DNA of 64,000 nucleotides, taken from assembly GCA_026874595.1 (NCBI GenBank), contig CM049322.1:47525840-47589839 (forward strand), given 5' to 3'. This stretch comes from Sipunculus nudus. Taxonomy: Eukaryota; Annelida; Sipuncula; Golfingiida; Sipunculidae. Position 1 is the stretch's first letter. Each line of letters starts with the position of its first letter. The notes under the pieces are model-generated. The model was not told the DNA's origin and made no database searches. It saw nothing but the letters and a program-made list of their open reading frames with translations. A program made the translations under genes and the position numbers. Below, one piece after another: positions 34,988 through 48,302 of the stretch.

Positions 34988-36965
34988 GAACACTAACAAT
35001 CCTTCGCAATCAATAAACAAAGTAATTAAATCTTTTCAAAGCTGGACGAATGCTCCAGTTGACTGTGCAGTTCTGGCCTTGTATCAGCCTCAATATTACT
35101 ATTATAATGGCATTCTGGGGATTTTTGTGGAACTGGAGAACATTATTCAAAAGAAAATTGCCAATATTCCTCCAAGGAAGAAGATACAATTCTTGCCCTG
35201 AGGGAGTGTGTGACCCACGCTAAATTGTTTAAAAAAATGATTTTTGATGTAAGAGAATTTAAAAGCAATAATTTTATAAGGGATCACAAATTTTACATAA
35301 ATTGAAGAAGAAATTTAAGGCTCATGGTCGGGAAAGAAGGTCCGATTTCTTTAGCTGAAAATTTTATTGAACGGAAGAATAACATTTGTTTCAGATCGTC
35401 AGGCTCCACAAACAATAAATATGCAGTTACTCTGTTCCCAACAGAGACGTGTCAGTGTGGTTCCACTGCTACATGCAATCACATTTTGGCAACATATGGC
35501 AATAAATGTTATCTTTGAAACAGTTAAAAAAATCACGCAAAAGAGCTGATAAAAATCGGGTCGGAAAGCCCCAGGCTTGGAAACTATGAACCAGCTGCCA
35601 GTCTGTGGTGCCGGCACTAGATTTCTTTGTAGCAAACCATTCCTTAATTAATAATTTTGATCAGATCACAGTCTTGAGCAACCATTTCTGGCTGAAGAGA
35701 AACCAGTCCACATGTCTGGTGCTGAACCTTATATGAAAAAATGGACATAACAAATGTGTATATATCTGTTCTGAATGATTTGCAACACAGGCTATCTTCA
35801 ACACCAGTTGTGAAATTCCAACGAAATTCTATTTGTAGCCAATCTAAATTTTATGAAACAGCATCTAGAAAAACTAAAGTTACTTGTCATACTCCTTCCA
35901 GAAAAACCATAACAAAGAACGCTAGGTTATCAAAGACAGATTGTTATAAAGCAGGAAAAGAAAATTAATAAGTTTTGAAAGAAATTCAAAATCAGTTGAT
36001 TCAAAGATTCAAAATTGTAGTAATATTGAAGAAACTTGTGTCGGCAATGAGAAAATAACTAAGACTGTGGTTGGTAAAGTGGGAAAATGTGGATTACAAT
36101 AGTAAACACACAGTAAGTCTCAAAACAAGTAAAAATTTATTAAGAGGTGACACATAATTGAATGATACTGTAAAAACAACATCTTTAATCACACTAGAAG
36201 AGACCAATAATACAAAGCCTTCACCCAGGTACGCAAGACAACCAGTGTGGTGAGAATCCTTATAATTAATATTTCAGGATAAGTTAGAATTCTCAGTGTC
36301 TAACATGTCACATGTTAGCAGTTAACAAAATTTAATAAAATAGTTTTCAAATATCAATGGTTTTAAGGATCCTACTTTATACCAGTGTTCATTCAGGGTC
36401 AGAATAAATGGCTAATGGAAAGTAAAGAACAATTTTAGTCAATAATCCTCCCATCTGCCAAATTCATTACACTCATTATGGTCACTGGGTGGTCCTTTCA
36501 ATCCAGATGGTCCAGCTTTTGTTTAGCATTTGCAAAGGTTCACACACAATATCCATATAAATACAGGTTTAAAAAATCTATGGTTTTAAATAGAAATGTA
36601 TTACAGTTAATATACCACTAATGAATCAAAAGCGAAATAGTGTCGACTGTGGAGTTTTTGCCATTGCACATATTGTTGAATTTCGTTTTTATCAATTTTT
36701 AAGTCTAGGAACTGGAAAAACAGCGTGAGGGCATTTACTCAATTGTTTAGAAGAAGGAATTTTTAGTCCATTTCCTAAAAGAAACCGGAATAGGCCTATT
36801 ATAATTAAATAAAATTAGGTAAATCTTGATATTTCATGCACTTGTAGCAAGCCTGACTGTTGGAAAAATATGGATGGTTGTGAGGGAAAGTCTTGCGAGG
36901 TCTGGTATCATAAATCATGTGGTCTTACTTTAAGCAAACTATATTTGTGCAGCTCTTGTAAATAT
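34988..36965 (+). pseudogene. Decayed transposon protein: SWIM zinc finger, Ulp1-like (C48) protease, PHD-like finger
   Basis: Pieces in several frames on one strand. At about 34988-35200 a frame reads NNPSQSINKVIKSFQSW and APVDCAVLALYQ, matching conserved blocks I recall from large invertebrate transposon proteins of Mutator-like type. At 35440-35500, TCQCGSTATCNHILA fits the SWIM finger CxCx(n)CxH. At 36465-36500, HYGHWVVLSI resembles the His-Trp motif of Ulp1 proteases, and at 36620-36690, QKRNSVDCGVFAIAHIVE is the Cys box; the two lie in different frames. At 36837-36965 a Cys/His array (C-x-C, CEGKSC, WYHKSC, CSSC) looks like a PHD finger. Stops and frameshifts between all blocks show that it is dead. 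Related pieces may extend left to about 32815. It is not clear whether all parts belong to one ancestral gene. Confidence 0.6.
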
Positions 36966-37892
36966 AGATTTTTCTTTTTTTTAAATAATTTGAATGTGTA
37001 TATGTATATAAATGTATATTTTATGTATAAAATGTATATAATTCCACGATATGGATCATTTGTTATTTTGAAAAAGTCATATATCTGAATGTTTAATGTA
37101 GATCCTTTCTTGTTTCACTGTTATTTCTAAAATGGTGTCCTTTGGTCACACTTTTCTCATGCATCCTTGTGGCTATCTCTTTGTCATCTGATAGTTGCAA
37201 TTTTGTATTGGTATTTCTCAGAATGTCTCTTAAGTAAGTTACGGGTGTACATATTATATACTGTTATCGGTTATCTGTGATAATGTTAATAACATTTCAT
37301 TCTTTTTTAAGCAATATCGCCTGGCGCTTGTAAATTACAAAAATTAAGGCTACGGAGCAAATATAGAACATACATTGACAATATTCAATTCAAATATAAC
37401 TATTATAAAGAATATGATTGTCTGTTTGTTTTTAAATGTTGTTAAGCCCTGGGCTACATTGCGAGGTGATATTAGTGATGTTGGTGTAAATTAAATAAAA
37501 TAATAGAACGTGTCACCAGGTTAAACCACGTGTTCAGTAAATGAGCGCAAATCCGCGGTACAGGTGACGTCCGGGTCGTTTTTTTTTTAACCGAGCGTAC
37601 CGAAAGCTACCGAGCGTAGGACTTTGCATAGAACGCTCCCCTTGGCTCACACATGGCATTGCTCTGACCCACGTGGGGCTACAGACAGTTTGGACTTTTT
37701 ATCGAGCGCTAAAATCGAGCACACGATTACTGTTAGCTTGTTATTTTAACCGAATTTATTACATAAAGATCATCTTCAGTCATTAACATTGTGTAATTTA
37801 ATAATATTTAATAATATTATTTTCATTGTAAAATGTATATTGACCATGAATTAGTATAGGCGATGTTATCCTTACCTGTCATTACGGCTCGA

Positions 37893-37923
<31 letters not shown>

Positions 37924-38364
37924 TTGCAGTATGTTATATTTATATGAAATGTACTATATAAATATATATGTAAAAATAGCAAGCGCTATATCATGTATTA
38001 CTTTTATATTATATACTCTCAAATAAATATACTTTATATTAAATATAGGTATTAATTTTAAATTATATTATACTTACATTAAATGTTTTATATAAATAAA
38101 TTTATATTACCTTAAATATTTATATTACCTGAAATTCAAAATAAGAATGAGGTCGCACTCACATCTTTGAAAACATGCCGGCCAAAGAAAGTTAGGGTCA
38201 TAGGTGAAGTCAATTATACCATCAGTGAAGACTGTGAAAACAAAGTGTCAGGTGAAGCAGGAAAAACAGTTCTGGTAAACTCTAAATTCTCCAATGTTGC
38301 CAACCAGAAAAGAAAAAAAGAGTTAAAAGTTCAAAAATGTAAAAAATCAAGAAGGATGTTTTTT
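36966..38364. other. AT-rich sequence with a (TC)n tract
   Basis: A (TC)n tract lies at 37893-37921. A 60-residue Lys-rich frame at 38167-38360 stops at the edge of the long inverted repeat and may be a further transposon remnant. Nothing else is recognised. Confidence 0.35.
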
Positions 38365-40699
38365 ACAATCCGTCGTTTTCACGTGCACTGTTGTAATTTT
38401 TATCGCTCGATATTTTTTTTGGTTCACATATGAACTTATAAATACAATGGTGCAGCGTCCGACATCCGCTGTCCACCGTTCACTGTCAACCAGAAGCGTC
38501 AATTGATCTTCATAAGTGAGGGATGACTCCAATAATATTGAAATATAGCATTTTCCCAAAGTATATATAGGCTACTGTAAGAGGAACCGAAGCATTCACT
38601 TTTTAGTACAGAAAAAAGGTTGGTTAGAACTTATCTTGCATAAAAATAACTGAGTTTGAAGGATCCCCATTTGATGCAATATTTTATGATCAATGCTAGC
38701 ATTAATAGAAAACAAGACCCCCTAACGATAAAAAGTAACCGGGATAGACAAATAAGGCTCAATATTTTGCCTATCTATACTTATGCACAAATATATGTTA
38801 CCATTGTTACTTCATAATGAAGCTGGTTACCCTTAGGAAGTATGACTAGTTTGCAACTTGGTTCATGTTTCCCTTCTCATCAGCCACTTAAACTTGACAC
38901 AGCTTAACAAAACTTAAGAAACTTAAGATCTAAATTTAAGAAAACTTAAACAAAAGCTCTGGTTATGTTGTCAGTGGGGCGTATCTTTTTTTTGCATATC
39001 TTTCATTCATCAAATGTTATACATTTTCTAGTGAATGTTATAAGTCGTTCTTTAGGTATCTTAACCTAGATCATTAATGTCCATAACATCAGTTATTCCG
39101 CATTGCATTATTAAATAATCACTGAGTCCAATACAAAGTCACTGAAAGCATTATCTTCTCACGAGGTTCTTTGTCTTCTTTGATCACTTCACTTTAGCGT
39201 ATAAAAGTTCGCGATATCTATGTATAATTCACTTCTTTATATTTCTTCTCTTCTTTCAATGTTCTTTCACAAATTTCACTTCAATGTTTAATCAGTCTTA
39301 TATCAATATGTTAGCGCTAACGTAACAGTTCATTTCAGTTCACTTACTTTATCTCCTTGTGACTGTCGTGGCTCCGGAGCTTAGATGTTAAATGCCCATT
39401 TGCCCATCATTTGAGCTCATCTTATATAGACTTGTCACTCGTGATTGCCTTTCTTTCAGTGTTTCAAATCATGTTTGTTTACTTGTGATTTCCTTGTTGT
39501 ATAACAGAATTTTCTTTGTTTGAATCTATGAGCATGAGGGTTCACTCATGATCCCTTGCATGAAAGCCTTAGTCGGTCATTAACACAACTTTGGGGTGCC
39601 TGGAAGAACCTTTGTTTCAGCACAGATCAGCTGTATGGTCAGCCCTCCAGTACATACAAGGCACGTGTACAGCCTTGTGCAGTAATACTTCAGTACAATG
39701 ACATTACCCTTGTCTTCAAGTGGCCCATGGACCGACACGAAGTGTAGCTTCTTCAGCTGTCCCCTGACTGTAGCAGCTTATTTTATGTGATTCCCATTCA
39801 GTCAGTTATAATATTACAATAATTAATATTCAACACAATCTTGTGCAAACATTAAAATGAAACTTAATATATTGTAACAATGTGTATAAAATAAATGTAT
39901 CATTCTGTGATAGTCTATAACATTAAAGGAAAGTTATTTTAAAGTTAAGTGAAAACAAATTTTACCTATATATTTTTATATATTACAGTAACCTGGATCT
40001 AGGAAGTGGTCTGAGGGAATCCGAGTGATCCGGCGTGCCGTTGGGGTGGCAATTTCCATTGAATGTGGAAAGTCGTTCTTTAGGTCCCTGACCCAGGTTC
40101 AGTGCCGTTAAGAAGCCTTAACATTATGCTGGTTAACTGTTCATTTGAGTCTCCATAAACATCATACAATCACACAAAGTCAAGAATCAGAGGATAATCA
40201 TACCTGATTCAGTGAGAGAAACAAAATGAGTCAGGATATCACAAGAAAAGTACTTTTTCACCTAGATATTTAATTGCAAAATATTCCAATGAAATTAGAC
40301 AATAAATTTCTTTGCTGACAGTTTATAATGTAAGCCCTTTTTCAACTGCTGGCCAGGAAAATTATATAATATGTATATAAAACACAAATATATTTATATA
40401 TATTTACAGTTGAACCTTACTGAACTGTTAGCGTTTAGTTCTGTCAAGAATGGGTGGATGGATTGTTATGAAAATTAACATGGTTTAAGTTCAAGGATAG
40501 CGCTTTCTCTAATTTTTAAGTAATAGTTCAAGATCACAGGACCATTTTTAAAAATATAATGAAAATATTTAAATAATCAAATTCAGCTGAGCGTCGAGAC
40601 CCATGGGTCCCAGGTTTTACTTGCCATTTTTCCATAATTGAAGATTTCTTTTCCTGATCATTATGTTCAGAAGACCTACGATTCAGGTCTGGAAATTGA

Positions 40700-41070
40700 T
40701 GCATTTAGATGATACGATGAAGCTGCTTTGAAACAATATTTAAGAAAAGAAATCTGCCATTTATTGGAAGGAAAGTTGAGCTTGGGGCAAGAGTCTTTGC
40801 TGCCTGCAGTCACCAGCAGAGTGTAATCAAGTCCGAGAAGACGAGTACCGTCGGCTCCTAACTACAGAGAATGGTCTGTTACTTGGCCCATTTGACAGCC
40901 TTTTGGAAAGCTGGCTGAATGGAGAACTCGGAATGAAACACTGGCCACCTTGTCTGCTTTGGAACATCTGGTATCTTTTGGGGAAAAGTGAAAAAATATA
41001 TGACAAGGTTTCTCTGGATAAACGATTACTCTGCGATTACAAAGGACTAAAGCTTACATCTATTTAAATT
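40700..41070 (+). pseudogene. Coding remnant inside the long-TIR element
   Basis: One frame stays open at about 40804-41068, reading NQVREDEYRRLLTTENGLL and LGMKHWPPCLLWNIWYLL. The wording (acidic 'EDSW..ELGMK.WP'-like block) resembles the C-terminal part of uncharacterised invertebrate transposon proteins as I recall them. It has an in-frame stop before it and no start. No enzyme function is assigned. Confidence 0.4.
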
Positions 41071-41318
41071 CAAAACTCCTTTACGAGGTGCTGTACCTTC
41101 CTGTGACAAAAGAATCTCTGATTTTCTTCTTCAAAACCAAGTGTATCCCATCAAAGCGACTACTCAATCTGCCAAATGAGTCCTGGTTTTGTGCAAAAAA
41201 AGAAAAGAAATTCAGTCAGCTGTGTGTGTATGTTTGGTTAATAAAGGGTTTTAAGTTGTGTTTTCTGTTCCCTTTGAAATGTTATTGTTGTGTTGACTTG
41301 CAATAAAGTTTTGTATAA

Positions 41319-42374
41319 CAGTCGAACCTCTATAATGTTGGCACCCTAGGGACTGGGCCAAACTGCCAACTTTACAGAGGTGCCCAGTATATGGAGGTAG
41401 TAGCTGCAGCATTCAGTGCTGCCACCTGCTCTGAAATATTACTATAGTTTCTCATGTTTTAAAAGTACTTATTATGTTGAAGCTTGTATTTTCTTCCTGT
41501 TTCTAAACATGAAGGTAAATAATTAAAAAGTTTTACTTGTTAATATATAAACATATGTGTGAGTGTGTATTATAACATATATTGTTGGACATACCCCAAG
41601 TTACCCAATGCATCCTTAGACATATCATACTGTACTACAAACTTTCTCTAAGATAAGCCACTCTAAGAATCTTTCAACAGCTACACTCCTAGAAATATGC
41701 CAAACCTTTATATTTCATTTTGGGGTTGAAATTTTATAAGCGGACAGTAATAGTGAACATGCACAGGATGCATGCGAATGACCAGTGTTTGGTGTTGATC
41801 ATTAACTGTAACATTAAATAAACATTGCACTTGGCCATGGGACCTAATCCAATTACCTCATCTCAGAGTACCAAGTGAGTGGGTGATGAATGAGCAGGGC
41901 TTCAACTCAAGATATTGACTATAGCAGTTTTTCTGTTCAATGATATAAGGAAGTCTAGTGACTGTCAGATCAGAAGTATGCTTATCTATACAAAATATAT
42001 CTACTGAGTGGTGCATTCACTTCTGGCTATAAACCATAATTGGAATAACCAGTCTTGGCTGAGGTCTGACTGGAGCCTGTGCGGTTATGTTAAAGAAGCC
42101 TAATTAGCATGCCAGTATCCCATGCCTAGCCTTAAGTCAAGAAGGCCATTATTATGATTATCCAATCAGAGAGTAATACATCTCTGACTTTGTTCACCTG
42201 TTTAATCATTTATAGTTGACATATAAATATTTAATAATTAACGGTTATTCTGATTGCTAATAATTAAAAATTAGCTTAACAAAATAAAGAGGAGAAAAAA
42301 TGGGACTGCCCAAAAGTGCCCACTTTATAGAGGTGCCCACTTTATGGAGGTGCCCACTAAGAGAGGTTCAACTG
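41319..42374. mobile_element. Tigger/pogo-like MITE nested in the long-TIR element
   Basis: The left end CAGTCGAACCTCTATAATG and right end AGAGAGGTTCAACTG are inverted and typical of Tigger/pogo (Tc1-mariner) termini. Subterminal 'gaggtgcccactttatggag' units are repeated at the right. The interior of about 1 kb is AT-rich and non-coding. It sits between the coding remnant and the right arm of the larger element, so it is younger. Confidence 0.6.
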
Positions 42375-43782
42375 TATATTGATGATGTTTACGTTCCGCA
42401 AGTCTCCCAAACATGGGCCTTCTTGCCATACCCCCCCCCCCCGATCCATTTTCTTTTCCATTTAAAATGTTATTTTTATGTTGCCTAACACATCAGAAAT
42501 ATTTGTATTATATTGATGCTGATTACTTTCCTCATGTTCTTAAACGTGTGCCTTCTTACAATAACAGTGCTCAGCTGACAGCAATGCAATCCGGAATCTG
42601 TGAATTTCAGTGAGAACTTTGGGTGAATGTAACAAGCTTGCTTATTAAATCCCAGAGACAATGGATTATGAGCTTTACAACTTTAGATTACAGTTCACCT
42701 ACAGACCTTGTAAAAAATAAAATACTATAAATAACTATACTTTATAGAAATGACTAGTGTGGTTTAGTAGTGTGATTTGTCCTTTTATCAACTCGGCACT
42801 GGTAAGGTGTGTTTACCTAAGTATCAAAAGTGGACCCCAGTTCGCATAAAATCAATCATGACAGCCAGATAAGATACATCTCAAGTTGTGTTAAGTTTAA
42901 GTGACTGCTGAGAAAGAAACATGAACCAAGTTGCAAACTATTCTTACTTTCTAATGGTAACCAGCTTCATTATGAAGTAATTATGGTAACATATTTTTGT
43001 GCAACAGTTTTGATATGCAAAATATTGAGCCTCATATGTCTATCCCGGTAACCTTTTATGTTTAGGGGTCTGGTTTTCTATTAATGCTCAGCTAAGCATT
43101 GATCACAAACTATTGCATCAAATAAGAATCCTTCTAACTCTAGTTCTAACCAACCTTACTTCATAACACCTTGTCCTTTGTGTACTAAAATGTGAATACT
43201 ACGGTACCTTTTACAGTTACCTATATATACTTGGCGGGAAATGAGATATTTCAATATTATATGAGTCACCGCCCATCCACGAAGATGAATTGACGCCTCT
43301 GGGTGACAGTGACCGGTGGACAGCGGATGTTGGACACTGCACAATTTCGTTTATTAGTTCATAGAGTGAACAAAACGTATCGACCGAAAAAAAAATACAA
43401 CAGTGCACGTGATTACAGCGACGGATTGTCAGAAATATTAATCAATATTTGATATCAATTCAAGGTTGTTTCTTCGAGCTACACACAGTTGTACAAATGA
43501 CATTTGCAGGCACCATAATAGATATCGAACGATAATGCGTGATAAGAACTGACCTAACTGGCACGTGAGGGATTAGATAACAACAAAAATGACACTGCAT
43601 CAATAAATAATGTTGAGTACTGTGACTAAGAGTTTTCATCAAAGTTGGAACGTGTGTGCATGTGTATTTGACAGGGCTTGTGACGGCAGCACAGCTACAT
43701 ACTGATTTCTAGTTTGGTCTAATACAATGAATTTTATTCAGATGTCATCCAAATATTAGAGGAAAAGTTTCTACAATGAATG

Positions 43783-43971
43783 CAGAAGCCGGTCCAGTTG
43801 GGGTGCAGGGGGTCCTGAACCCCCCCCCCCCCCCCTTTTTTTTCCATCCACCGCAACCTATTTATAAGAGTTTCAGACAAAATTTTCCGGCCTGGGAACC
43901 CTATTTTAGGTTTTTTATAAGTCCTCCTGTGTTGGACCCCCACTTTTCCTAAATCCTGGATCCGTCCCTGG
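43783..43971 (-). mobile_element. hAT-like MITE of the GGATCCAG family, inverted copy
   Basis: The left end CAGAAGCCGGTCCAG and right end CTGGATCCGTCCCTG are inverted, with a C16 run at 43820-43835 and 'gttggacccccacttttcct' inside. The flanks AATGAATG and AATGAACG differ at one of eight bases, as expected for an aged 8 bp hAT target duplication. Confidence 0.6.
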
Positions 43972-45750
43972 AATGAACGAATACTCTATATGTTTCCGTG
44001 GTCTGCTAACACACAATAAAGAATTCCTGCTGCATAATGATAGTATTTATTTTTTTTAAGAAAAATTTATTATTATAACAAATTGCAACGTTTTCTAAAG
44101 AAAAATGGATAGGGCATCCTTTTACATTTATACTTCTTTTACATTTTATCGAAACAGACCAGCCAAGTTTTCATCGAGTGTGTTCTTGCATGAAATCCTA
44201 TATTGATGACAATGATATCAACATGGACAATTTACTTGCAGATGTCATGCAGTGTAATCAACTATCTAGCAGAAAGCAAATTGACAACATATACCTGTTG
44301 CATTTAGTGCATGCAACAGGAAACAAGATATTAGAGCAATATATTCATTTATATTAATATACATTCCCTGCTAGCTTATTTGATATATTGGCAGATAATG
44401 CTAAACTGGCTTTGTTCTTGTCAAGTGATTGCCTGTTGTTTGTGTCTTTTAGGGTAACCTGGTTACCTTCAGGTGATGAACAATAGTGCTTATTAGGGCC
44501 ATGTATCGCCAGGCAAATCACGAGATGTACCAATTTAGGATACCACATGGCAATATGCAGACTGGTTTGGACACCTTTACTTCATATCAAGAAATAAACA
44601 AATAACCCTAATGCAAATTGACAAATGTGCATACATAATATTTACTTTAAAATTGTTCCAGTACAAGTGCATACGGCTTTTACTTGTTACCAATGAGAAC
44701 ACAGCAAATTAATGGGTGCTGAATATTAGATTAGTTAAGTCTAGAAAGAAGTCTAGTTAAGCATTTTTTGCTATTTTAGTATGTCTGTTAGCTTAAATAA
44801 GGTGTCTCAACAGATCCGTGAACTGGTAATATTGCAGTAGGCAAATATTTGTGCCGGCATTTTTTTGCATAGATTGTGGACTCCATTGAATCCGAAGGCT
44901 GGTTACGTCCCTAGTGATAACTACTTAAGGGTACTTCAACAGACATGTTTCAGTCATGAAAGAGTCGGCCTTTAAGCCCAACTACTGAGACCTATTTGGC
45001 CATTGATGACTAAACTATTGATAAACAGAGGCACAAGAGTGCTTTGTCAAGCACTGATCATACAACAATGATCAGATCTTTACATGATCATTAAAAACTT
45101 TAATGGTAAATTGTTCATGACCTAAAAAGAATACTGTGTATTGCACTGCTACTTTATATATTCAATGTAAGAACAACAATATGTTTTCATGTAAAAACAA
45201 GTTCACTAAAATCGTGATATATCCAATGTACCGGTACTAATGTTATACCACAGATTATGTATTGTAACTTTAAATAAGTAGTACCCATATAGGCTCCATC
45301 CTTCTGCCACATTGGATCCAGACGGCTAATATAACATATAAGTATTCAACAATTTAATGAATAATCTGTTGCCAGGTAACATCAAGGTTGTTTACCCTGA
45401 TGTTGTATCGTGGTCATGATTATCCTGAGTGTATTAACACTTTTATAGAATATTAAAATTACAGGCATTTGATTTTACTGTGTAAAACCTTAATAGTGTA
45501 TCGTATATCCATGTATCATATTAAAATGTATGTGCTGTGCTTTATCATAATTTTCAGGGTATTTCAGCCAGTAGGACAGACACCTTGGCAGATGTGGCAA
45601 TGGCAGAAATTTGCACAGCTTGGTACATAATGTTATATACAGCTAGCATTCAAATAGCTATATGCACACAAACTTCAATATATGGTAAAAACAGGCTATT
45701 TGACATTTGTAATAAATTGAAAATGAATATTTAATATGGTTTTGCTGAAT
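43972..45750. other. AT-rich sequence, probably decayed transposon
   Basis: No intact unit is seen. Short frames lack domains. It lies between a MITE and a DDE transposase fragment and is likely part of the latter's element. Confidence 0.3.
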
Positions 45751-46092
45751 TTATTTCACAAAGGACCTTGAAGATAACATAAAGCTGTAACAACAAGCAA
45801 TACATGACCCAAAAGAGGTAAATATATTAAAGTAATCTGATTTTAGAAAAAATCTGTAAGACTTCATGCACTGAATAGCACGCTCCACATGTGTTCTAAG
45901 GTAAGCAATATCTTTTGTCTTTTTAACATCTGATGGAATCTGTTGTTCATGACCTCTTGCACCAGTTGGTACAGTAAGTTCCATGCCCTTTTCCAACAAT
46001 TCTCTCTTGTCTGCCCTGTCTGCCATCCACTGCTTCCTGGGATTTGCATAGTCCAAGACAGGACATGCGACCATCCCAACATTTCGAAACAA
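45751..46092 (-). pseudogene. DDE_Tnp_4-type (Harbinger/IS4EU/ISL2EU-like) transposase fragment
   Basis: The 113-residue minus-strand frame carries MADRADKRELLEKGMEL, then a Pro-Thr-Gly linker, and KKTKDIAYLRTHVERAIQCM followed by KSYRFF. The block 'tr.IA.lRiHVERaI.R.K.fr' is the hallmark of the C-terminal DDE_Tnp_4 domain, with the last catalytic Glu within HVER. Usual transposases of this type exceed 300 residues; the N-terminal catalytic part is missing, so this is a remnant. The sequence beyond residue 80 is not conserved and probably runs into non-coding DNA. Confidence 0.7.
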
Positions 46093-46565
46093 AACTTATT
46101 GACCCCCTAGCTGCAATTTTATATGTACTATTTGTATACTCTTTATGTATACTATTTGAGTCCTTATCAGAACTACCTCATTTATAATTTGTTTAACAGA
46201 ATTCGTTTCTATTCCCCTGTCCTAAAATATACATTACTGTGAGATCCGTTGACTATTAAGTTTGTAATTATTTCATATTCTGTATAGCTCAGTTTGGTCA
46301 TCTGTGGTCCGTAAGGGCCATTAGTCAGACACAGTGGTCATGGTCCGAAGTCAGTACGAAATATAGACAATATTAGAAGTACAGTGGTATTGGTACTACT
46401 ACTGCCAGTCCTGTACTACTGGCAACGACACATGAACTGTCACAACAATCTTATGATCATCTAAAAATTCATAACATTGAGAAACATCTAAGTTTACTGA
46501 TTAACCGGATACAAAATATATGTTTTAATTTCAATCATGCTATAAATAGATTAAATTATATAAAA
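46093..46565. other. No supported feature
   Basis: AT-rich sequence between the transposase fragment and the pearl-like element; nothing recognised. Confidence 0.4.
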
Positions 46566-46567
46566 AC

Positions 46568-47935
46568 TAGATGTGTCGGAACGACACGAATGCCCCCGCC
46601 TTGGGCAAATTAGAAACATTTGTAAAATGTGGAAAATTTTTAAGGTTCAGGAGGTGTCGTATGGTCAAAAGTAGGTCAACAAGGGCAAAATGCAAACTCG
46701 ATCTGTAACGGGTCATTATCAAGCAACACACCAAAAATCATGCCAGTATATGCAGGCATTGTGAAAAAAAGTCCATACATGTGCATTTTCCATAGAAATT
46801 TCTGTCTTTCATGAAATTTTCTATGTTTAGGAGCAGTAAAACAATCAAAAGTAGGTCAACCGGGATGAAATGCAAACTCGATCTGTAACTGTCATTATCT
46901 GCCCACACAAAAAAAATCAGGGTGGTATCTGCAGGCATTGAGGAAAAAAAGTCATTACATATGCATTTGTTATGAAAATTTATATTTTTCATGAAACTTT
47001 CTATGTTCAGGAGCAGTCAAATGGTCAAAAGTAGGTCAACTGAGACAAAACAAGAACTCGATCTGTAACTGGTCATTATCTGCCTACACACCAAAAATCA
47101 GGCCCGTATCTGCAGGCACTGCGAAAAAAAAGTCCATACATGTGCACCTTTTTATGAAATTTTCTATGTTAGAGCACCGTCAAACGGTCAAAAATAGGTC
47201 AACTGGGACAAAACGTGAACTTGATCTGTAACTGGTCATTATCTGCCCACACACCAAAAATCAGGCCAATATCTGCAGGTATTGTGAAGAAAAGTCTGTA
47301 CAAGTGTATTTGTCATGAAAATATATATTTTACATGAAATTTTCTATGTTCAGGAGCCGTAAAACAGTCAAAAGTAGGTCAACCGGGACGAAATGCGAAC
47401 TCCATCTGTAACTGGTCTATATCTGCCCACACACCAAAAATTAGGCCAATATCTGCAGCCATTGCGAAAAAAGTCTGTACATGTGTATCTGTCATAATAT
47501 TTCTATTTTTCATGAAATTTTCTAAGTTTAGGAGCCGTAAAACGGTCAAAAGTAGGACAACCGGGACGAAACGTGAACTCGATCTGTAACTGGTCTATAT
47601 CTGCCCACACACCAAAAATTAGGCCAATATCTGCAGCCATTGCGAAAAAAAGTCTGTACATGTGTATCTGTCATGAGTATTTCTATTTTTCATGAAAATA
47701 TCTAAGTTTAGGAGCCGTAAAACGGTCAAAAGTTGGTCAACCGGGACGAAACGCGAACTCGATCTGTAACTGGTCTATATCTGCCCACACACCAAAAATC
47801 AGGCCAATATCTGCAGGCATTGCGAAAAAAAGTCCGTACAACTGTTTGATTTCGAAATGACGGAAGGACGGAAGGACGGAATGACGGACATGGGTAAAAC
47901 TATATGCCCCGGCCACTTTGTGGCGGGGGCATAAA
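46568..47935 (+). mobile_element. Pearl-like element: ends AATGCCCCCGCC/GGCGGGGGCAT, seven 180 bp core repeats
   Basis: The left end reads 'acgacacgaatgcccccgcc' and the right end 'tttgtggcgggggcata', which are inverted. Seven units of about 180 bp lie between, each with 'actcgatctgtaactggt', 'ctgcccacacaccaaaaat' and 'atctgcaggcattg'. Just before the right end is a tetranucleotide tract ('acggaaggacggaatgacgg'). This order matches published bivalve pearl elements from memory. It ends about 370 bp upstream of the plus-strand dehydrogenase start codon. Confidence 0.75.
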
Positions 47936-48302
47936 AATGTTCGTACTGACGTCAAGTAACACTGGGAAAACAACTTATTTTGCCGACGCTGACAGCAGAG
48001 AAAGACGTGCACCCGGTGTTGTTTTATAACCACTTGACCTTTCACCTGAGAGACGAGATCGACAACGAGAACGAGATATTGCGTTCCTGCAATAGACTCC
48101 CTCGGCCCCATTCCTAAAATTAGTCTGAGCGACTTCGTTGTGGCGTAATGCCTCGCTCTGTTCAGAACACTGAGTCAGCCGCTTACTAGTTCACGCCGGT
48201 AGTAAAAAAAATACAAACTCGACGTGTGTTAATAGGAACGTAGGCCGCAGGGAAGCGTACAGAAAATACACTGTAGCGGGCGGTGTGACTGAGGACCTCG
48301 CC

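Larger units (their letters stand above)
38365..43429. mobile_element. 5.07 kb element with about 545 bp terminal inverted repeats
   Basis: The left arm 38365-38905 and right arm 42882-43429 are reverse complements at roughly 80-85 % by eye. Shared blocks include 'acaatccgtcg' at the tips, 'cacgtgcactgttg', 'gacatccgctgtccaccg' and, innermost, 'tttgcaacttggttcatgtt'. The middle holds a coding remnant (40700-41070) and a Tigger-like insert. Long-TIR structure fits Mutator-like or foldback elements. No target duplication was verified. Confidence 0.75.
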
